Source of the DNA: Gremmenia infestans
Lineage: Eukaryota; Ascomycota; Leotiomycetes; Helotiales; Hamatocanthoscyphaceae
Direction of reading: 5' to 3'
NCBI GenBank assembly: GCA_032629725.1
Contig: JAFEVB010000005.1
Location: 310,001 to 374,000, forward strand
DNA length: 64,000 nucleotides
Every line of letters starts with the position of its first letter. The first letter of the stretch is position 1. Shown piece after piece: positions 58,710 through 64,000 of the stretch. Both the position numbers and the translations under genes were made by a program. The notes under the pieces are model-generated. The model saw nothing but the letters and a program-made list of their open reading frames with translations, had not been told where the DNA came from and made no database searches.

Positions 58710-60479
58710 TTCAGCAAACCCTCCCCGCTGAAACAGCAGGATGCACGAATAACAAGAGGTGCTTGAAGGAGAAGGAACTCGAGACGACCCAGCAGTCTGG
58801 AGGCGAGTAGAATCGAAGGCGGGACCCGGAAACCAACTTATAGCTTGTGGGATGTGCGGGAAATAACAATGAAAAGAGTTGGAAGTCCGTGCTGACTCGT
58901 GCCGTTGGACTACAGAAAATGAATACTCCGTACTGGCTTGACTTTACGATCCTATGAGAATCACACACATATGCAGATGTTGGAGATCGTTGATAGGGCA
59001 AGTCGACAGGAGAGAATCCCTGCGGGCGCTTAAGTATGGCATGGCTAATCTAAGCGAGTCTTTCCACACTCATGCTAAGACAGAACGCTAGCGCTTTCTG
59101 TAGAAGGACATCAGATGAATCAATCCCTCCAAAAACAACATGATACTGCGAATAGTGACACAAAGCGACGCACAGAGTTATTTTTGAAAAAGTGAGAAAG
59201 GAGTGTGAAGGAGTGTGATACTAGAACCGTACCGACAGCTTACCCTAGCACGCGTCAACGTCTTCAGCCACCAACCTTCTAAAGCCCCCAAAGTACTGTC
59301 TTATAGTTCATCGGACCACTAAGGTAGCAGTTTCAGGATATAGGAGCCTCCTGTAGACGCGAGGATGTTGGTTCGGCCGGCTATGTTGGATGCTCTGGGT
59401 AATGCGAATGCGTGCTAAGTTGGACCACGCTTCTCCTTGCGTTTATGTCTTTTCCACTTATTCCGTGCCGTACAATACGCTTAGGAAATCCAATGTTATC
59501 ACTGCCAAAGACTCTATAGACGGCTGCCTGTTAGTGCAGAACAATATAGAAGAACCTCAGACGCATAGTACGTCTATTGAACCGGTAGCCGCGCTTCTGC
59601 ACTCCAGCCCAGTCAATCTTCTGCACATTATCTTCCAGACCAGGATTGCCATGAGTGACATACAGGTATCTACCGATGTTCACACTTCAACCTAGCAGGA
59701 TTTCGTTTGTGTTACCCCGGGTTGTTTTTGTAGCCAACTGTTGGACTGTTGGTGGCTTTGAATGTGCATCCAACATCTTTTTCTGCAGCCTCGCAACGGG
59801 CCGGACATATGTGCAGCATAAGCATGCAGGTCAAGGCAGATAAGCACATTGTAGCACACTTCTCTTCTGCTTCTATCCTAGGAACATTGTACTGCCGGAA
59901 AATGGTGGCTTAGCATCGATCTTCACACCTTCGTTTACCGCGCCTGTTGGCGCATGCAGCGCAGCCTCTGTTACTAGTAACGAAGCTCTGTGTGGCACTG
60001 CATATTTATTTACTGAGAAGGCGCTTCTCCTACATGTCTTTGCTCTCACTGAGGAAGTGTTCTTGATAATGTGAGCTTTAGGTTGTGACGGGAAAGGTGA
60101 CAAGAAGAAAAGGCAGCTCTGTCGGCTTCTAGTAGATGTTGAGGGTTCATGGTTAGAAATGGGAGGTCTTTCGTACGAGGTATGATCCATATTCAAGTAC
60201 ATGTGCCTTGTAAGACCATAGAGGTTTAATCACGGGCCTTGAATATCATTTTGAAATTACGAGACACACACGCTAGAGTATAGTAAGCGGCCCCTCATTC
60301 GGGGAGCAGTGGTCTAAACGCTGCTGAATAGTGGTAAGTTGGTAATGGTCGGTCCTGAAAATCAATAGGAGCGTTGAAAGCACTCAAATCCATTAATTAG
60401 TTGCAATTTGTAATTTTCCTGTTCCATGGACAATCATCTATAGCCTTTTTTTTTATTTAGTTCAAGCCTAGTAGAACAT
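58710..60479. other. Intergenic region
   Basis: 1.8 kb between the NTA1 5' end and the LYS9 3' end. Short ORFs only; no gene, RNA or repeat recognised. Confidence 0.5.
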
Positions 60480-61924
60480 CTACGAAATAGTCTTCTCAAC
60501 CAAGAAAATACCATATTTCTTCAACTCCGCCATCAATGGATCATTAATCTTCGACGACATAGGTGCTAAGATGCCCTTCTCGGAGATCGTGCCATCAAGC
60601 ACCTGCTTGACAGCAACACCGCAAGGAACGCCGACCAACTTAGCCATAGCACTGTAGCCCTTGGGGTCACCGTATTCAACAAGAGTAGAAGTCCGGGTCT
60701 CCTTGCTGCCGTCCTTGTTCTCGATTTCGAACTTGTGTTGCAACATAACGAGATCACGCTCGCCTTCCTCGAACTGCATCTTCTTCTCGAGAGTGGCGCA
60801 GAGGGTATCAAGCGGGTTACCGCGGGGCAGGATCTTCTCGTCAGAGAAGATACCGACCCAGCGGAGACCGGCAATAATGCGCTCTTTCTCCTCGGTATCT
60901 TTGAACTGAGCCTTGGAGGCAATGGCCCATTTAAGGTCTTCCTCAGACGCGGAAGTGGCTGTCAAGATCTTCTTGGTGGCATCCTTCCAAGAGATTGGCT
61001 CCTTGAGGTAATCTTGAGCCTCGTCGCTGAGGAAACCCATGTCGACTAGAACACGGACGAACTCGGGGAAGCCTTGGTATCTCAGGGTACCTCTAATGAT
61101 AGTCTGCGCCTCTGGGATGTTGTATCGCTCCTTGTAGGGGGTTGAGTCTCTGTTGGGGTAGGCAACGAATGCGAATCCAGGGTAGATGAAGTATGGCTTG
61201 GCGGTACCCATGAGTTCTTTGCCTGGTATATCCACAACATTGCCATCTTTGTAGTACTTGGCAGCATTTCTCAATGCAAGCAAGACGCCTCGAGATGACC
61301 AAGAGAATTTGTAGCCAAGAGGGTTGTCTGATGCCTCGGGGGCTGGTAGTCCACCACAGTATGACAAGAATGACACGATCTTTCCTCCAGCCTTGTGTAC
61401 TTCCTCAATTGTCTTGATGGCGTACAAGTGATCGATTCCAGGGTCAAGACCAATCTCGTTCATGACGGTAATGCCAGCCTTCTTGGCTTCCTCATCCAAC
61501 TCAAGCATTGCGGGTGAGACATAGCTGGTTGTGACAACGTTCTTCTTGTTTCGGATGGCAGACTTGATGACAGTTGCATGGAAGGTGTAGGGGATGAGGG
61601 AGATGACAAGGTCATTCTTGGCGACTTCAGCATCGAGGGCTTTGTCGTCTGTGACATCGAGAGAGACAGGTTTGGCGTTCTTTACTCCTTCGGCGAGCTT
61701 CTTTGCACTTTCGAGGGTTCTGCATGCTGGGAAATGTTAGCTGAAGGTGTAGCATAGATGGAAAGAGGAATGTCATACCAACAGAAACCTCAATGCCAGC
61801 ATCACTGAGAACATCAAGGGTGGGGCGTGTGACGAAGCCAGCACCAAGCATAAGCACTTTCCTAGAGAATTGTCAGAAGGGATAAGGAGTAATTGAGGTG
61901 GGGATAAGCTTACTTTCCAGCCAT
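60480..61924 (-). CDS. LYS9: Saccharopine reductase (saccharopine dehydrogenase, L-glutamate-forming)
   Basis: Penultimate step of the fungal alpha-aminoadipate lysine pathway: condenses aminoadipate semialdehyde with glutamate and reduces it to saccharopine with NADPH. Exons 61914-61924, 61779-61861 and 60480-61726 give 446 aa, the usual length. The first exon is only 11 nt (ATGGCTGGAAA); it joins to KVLMLGAGFVTRP, the dinucleotide loop at the N-terminus. Then NDLVISLIPYTFHATVIKSA, TTSYVSPAMLELDEEAK, GLDPGIDHLYAIKTI and SYCGGLPAPE (substrate site), ending LVEKTIS. The intron positions and phases are compatible with the expected MAGKKVLMLGAG start. Divergent from the derlin gene, 393 bp away. 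Confidence 0.95.
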
Positions 61925-62317
61925 GATTGAGATGATGTTGGGAATGATAAGAAATGGTTTGAGAGTGACCTTGACTTAAATAACAAGTGAAGTTTCCGTA
62001 AATAACCTCACCGTTTACTCACTCGGAGGGCGACATTTTTGGAGGGGTAAATTTTCTAAAATGACGCCGACCTCGGGGCGGTCAACTAGGGTAGGTTTAG
62101 CGCCGAAAAGAAGGTAATGGAAGGCGCAATCAGGCGCGAGGCGAGGCGAGGCGAGGCACGGTTGAGGACACTTTGATAAAATCCCACGACCTTTGCTTCC
62201 TCCCTCATCTTCTTCCTCTTCCTTCCACAGCTCTCAGGAGCAGACATTCTACCCAAACACCACAATATCTCACAATCCCATCCCTTCCCTCAGACGTCTT
62301 CCCACTCCACCGCAATC
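61925..62317. promoter_or_regulatory. Bidirectional promoter LYS9/derlin
   Basis: 393-bp gap between divergent ATGs. It contains GAGGC tandem units at 62137-62158. I looked for the amino-acid-control site TGACTCA (Gcn4/CPC1) and found no perfect copy. Confidence 0.5.
62137..62158. repeat. Microsatellite (GAGGC)n
   Basis: Four GAGGC units in the LYS9/derlin promoter. Confidence 0.8.
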
Positions 62318-63514
62318 ATGTCGGCTGTCGATTACTTCAAGCAAGCTCCGCCAATCTCCAGGTAGTAGCTCCTTTTCTCCTGCCACACACATCTCCTTGC
62401 TGATACTGATGCAGTTTAGGACCATTGCTGCGTCTGTCTTCACTCTCTCCATCCTAGCATACCTGGACGTCATACCATTCTATTATGTACTGTTCATCAA
62501 AGAAACGTTTATACAATTCCCTCCACAAATATGGCGGCTCGTCACAGCGTTCCTCATAACTGGTCCGAAGTTTGGCATCATATTTGACACGTACTTCTGT
62601 ATGTGCCACACGCATCCGCAGACTGGGACTACTGCTGACTCTGGTACAGTGTACACATACGGGAGTAAGCTCGAGAAAGCATCCCCCAAGTTCTCCCAGC
62701 CAGGAGATTTCTTGACCTACATTCTATTCGTGTGCACGGTCATCGTGGTAAGCATAATTATTCTCTTGTCCTCCCTTCTTCCTTTGGCACCTCACATTAT
62801 CTGCCCGCATAGTGCATTGCTCTCAACTATTGCGGTTCCTGAAGATGAGGAAGATTACCCCTGCAGCTTCGACTGGTCCGTCATTCGCAAAATATTAAAG
62901 GGCCAGATCGCGGTGCAGGCATGGTGGGAAGTTCCTTTGAGAAAACTCGTGTCGATTCCCCAACTCGACTCGGGTGGTTGTGACTCCCTACATCGCAATA
63001 CTTATAAATTCCTCCTGGCGTTTCTGTCTCGCGTGTTCGACGAGCTCAGCTAACGAATAATCAGGGCTTGAATGTGGCCTTTACGGGCGCTTATCTGTTC
63101 ACATCAGCTCTCGTGCTTGCATTCGCTTACACCTCCTGCCAAGATGATCGCGGCATGAAAGCTACCTTTTATATCATGCAGATCCCGGCTCAGTATATGC
63201 CTTTTGCCATGCTTCTTATGATCCTCATCATGGACAGCCCCCAGCAAGCATTGATTGCAGCCACTGGCCTTGTTGCGGCTCATCTGCATGACTTTTTGAC
63301 ACGGCTGTGGCCCGAATTCGGTGGTGGTACAAATATGTTACCGACACCAGCGTTCATTAAGAGGTTGTTTCAGACTCGGAGGACTACCGTGTCTCATAAA
63401 GCGTATGGCACTTCTATCGCTCCGCCAGAGTCGTCAGGATCAGGCTCATCTAGTGGCGTGTTGCCCGAGTCGTGGAAGGCTCGTGGATCGGGGCATAGGC
63501 TTGGAGGAAGTTGA
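62318..63514 (+). CDS. Derlin (Der1/Dfm1-type rhomboid pseudoprotease)
   Basis: ER membrane protein of ERAD that retrotranslocates misfolded proteins to Cdc48. Exons 62318-62361, 62420-62598, 62650-62747 and 63065-63514 give 256 aa, starting MSAVDYFKQAPPISR. Conserved PPQIWRLVTAFLITGPK (WR motif), YFLYTYGSKLEKAS, QPGDFLTYILFVCT, LNVAFTGAYLFTSALVLAFA and the GxxxG-like ATGLVAAHLHDFLTRLWPEFGGG. Several hydrophobic helices; no rhomboid Ser/His dyad. The C-terminal tail ends WKARGSGHRLGGS, close to an SHP box (GxGxxL with an upstream aromatic) for Cdc48 binding. Intron 3 is unusually long (317 nt) and open in frame; intron 2 (51 nt) also lacks a stop. Which yeast derlin it matches is unclear. Confidence 0.9.
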
Positions 63515-64000
63515 AATGAGATAGGATTATTATCTTGTTTAAGTGAATGTATTGAATGATTACCATGACCACATCACTTGCTCTGTTCTTTACTTCGCCC
63601 ATTTCTTTCTTTCCATAACAGGGATTGAAGCAGCTTGTTGCGGTTGCAATCGAACATTGGTCGATACATTTCCCTCCTCAAATCCATAAGAGTTGGGCGC
63701 GTTGTTCTCTCTCAGTTCTCCTAAAAGCCATGCACAGCGTATTCTTTTGGAGGGCTGCTCAGATCGAAGTGCACCTAGGATGGATCTGTGCTGTGTAACC
63801 CTCCTGGGCAATCTCTGTCCAACCAAATTGGCTTGCAAAAGCCGTCTTGAATGCTCGCCAACACCAACATATCACCTCAACTTCCAACTCCACTGTCATT
63901 TCGAGAATTGAACGCCTTTCTCACCACATCATGAATAACCTCTTCGTTATATCGTACAACCTACACACACACGCCTAAAAACGACCTACAGCTGAAGAAA
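63515..64000. other. 3' flank and right edge
   Basis: 486 bp after the derlin stop. Probable 3' UTR, then a promoter-like C/A-rich stretch (ACACACAC near 63963-63970). No gene seen before the edge. Confidence 0.5.

Noticed and set aside
61925..62317. Gcn4/CPC1 site expected upstream of LYS9
   Set aside because: No perfect TGACTCA or TGAGTCA found; only partial matches such as TTACTCAC.
62748..63053. Extension of derlin exon 3 as coding sequence
   Set aside because: Derlin helix sequence resumes at 63065 after a good branch and acceptor (GCTAAC, ATCAG), so this is intron.
1..64000. tRNA genes, CRISPR arrays, transposons
   Set aside because: No box B GGTTCGANNCC with a matching cloverleaf, no regularly spaced repeats and no transposase or reverse transcriptase motif were seen on reading.

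Overview
The window is nuclear DNA of a filamentous ascomycete (Pezizomycotina). Genes are mostly interrupted by short GT-AG introns (46 to 75 nt typical) with CTAAC/CTAAT-type branch points. The gene set is fungal: split UstYa-like, AA9, GH43 and derlin genes, and an LYS9 gene with an 11-nt first exon. I cannot fix the class; a leotiomycete-like fungus is a guess. I found no tRNA, rRNA, transposon or CRISPR array. Exon models were built by hand from splice signals, reading phase and remembered family conservation. Every spliced model listed closes in frame, except the broken 35-kb locus.

Layout: 0-32.6 kb is a dense block of conserved housekeeping genes. In order it holds DRG-type GTPase RBG1 (-, cut by the left edge), DNA polymerase alpha POL1 (-), a mitochondrial PPR protein (+), an 807-aa Ser-rich protein with a KEN box (-), Aly/REF mRNA export factor YRA1 (+), kinase YAK1 (-), repair ATPase RAD26/CSB (+), a small LRLPNE-type fungal protein (+), a short unrecognised gene (-) and eIF4G (-). 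Several pairs are divergent and share promoters. The POL1/PPR promoter carries four ACGCGA (MCB-like) hexamers within 46 bp, as expected for S-phase control of a replication polymerase.

32.6-40 kb is looser: a polypyrimidine microsatellite, a probable pseudogene of an uncharacterised fungal family (one in-frame TGA, one frameshift), a zinc-free MDR oxidoreductase and an ASCH-domain protein. CBF5 (H/ACA pseudouridine synthase) follows at 40.4-42.1 kb.

42.4-55.3 kb is an accessory, secretion-oriented stretch with long intergenic gaps: an orphan UstYa/DUF3328 protein, a secreted GH43 glycosidase, two tail-to-tail paralogous Cys-rich single-pass membrane proteins, and a secreted AA9 lytic polysaccharide monooxygenase. 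The hydrolase and the monooxygenase fit plant-polymer breakdown. The paralogs look like surface proteins with cytoplasmic Pro/Ser tails.

56.7-64 kb returns to conserved genes: N-terminal amidase NTA1 (-, with its catalytic Cys on a 13-nt microexon), saccharopine reductase LYS9 (-) and a derlin of the ERAD pathway (+).
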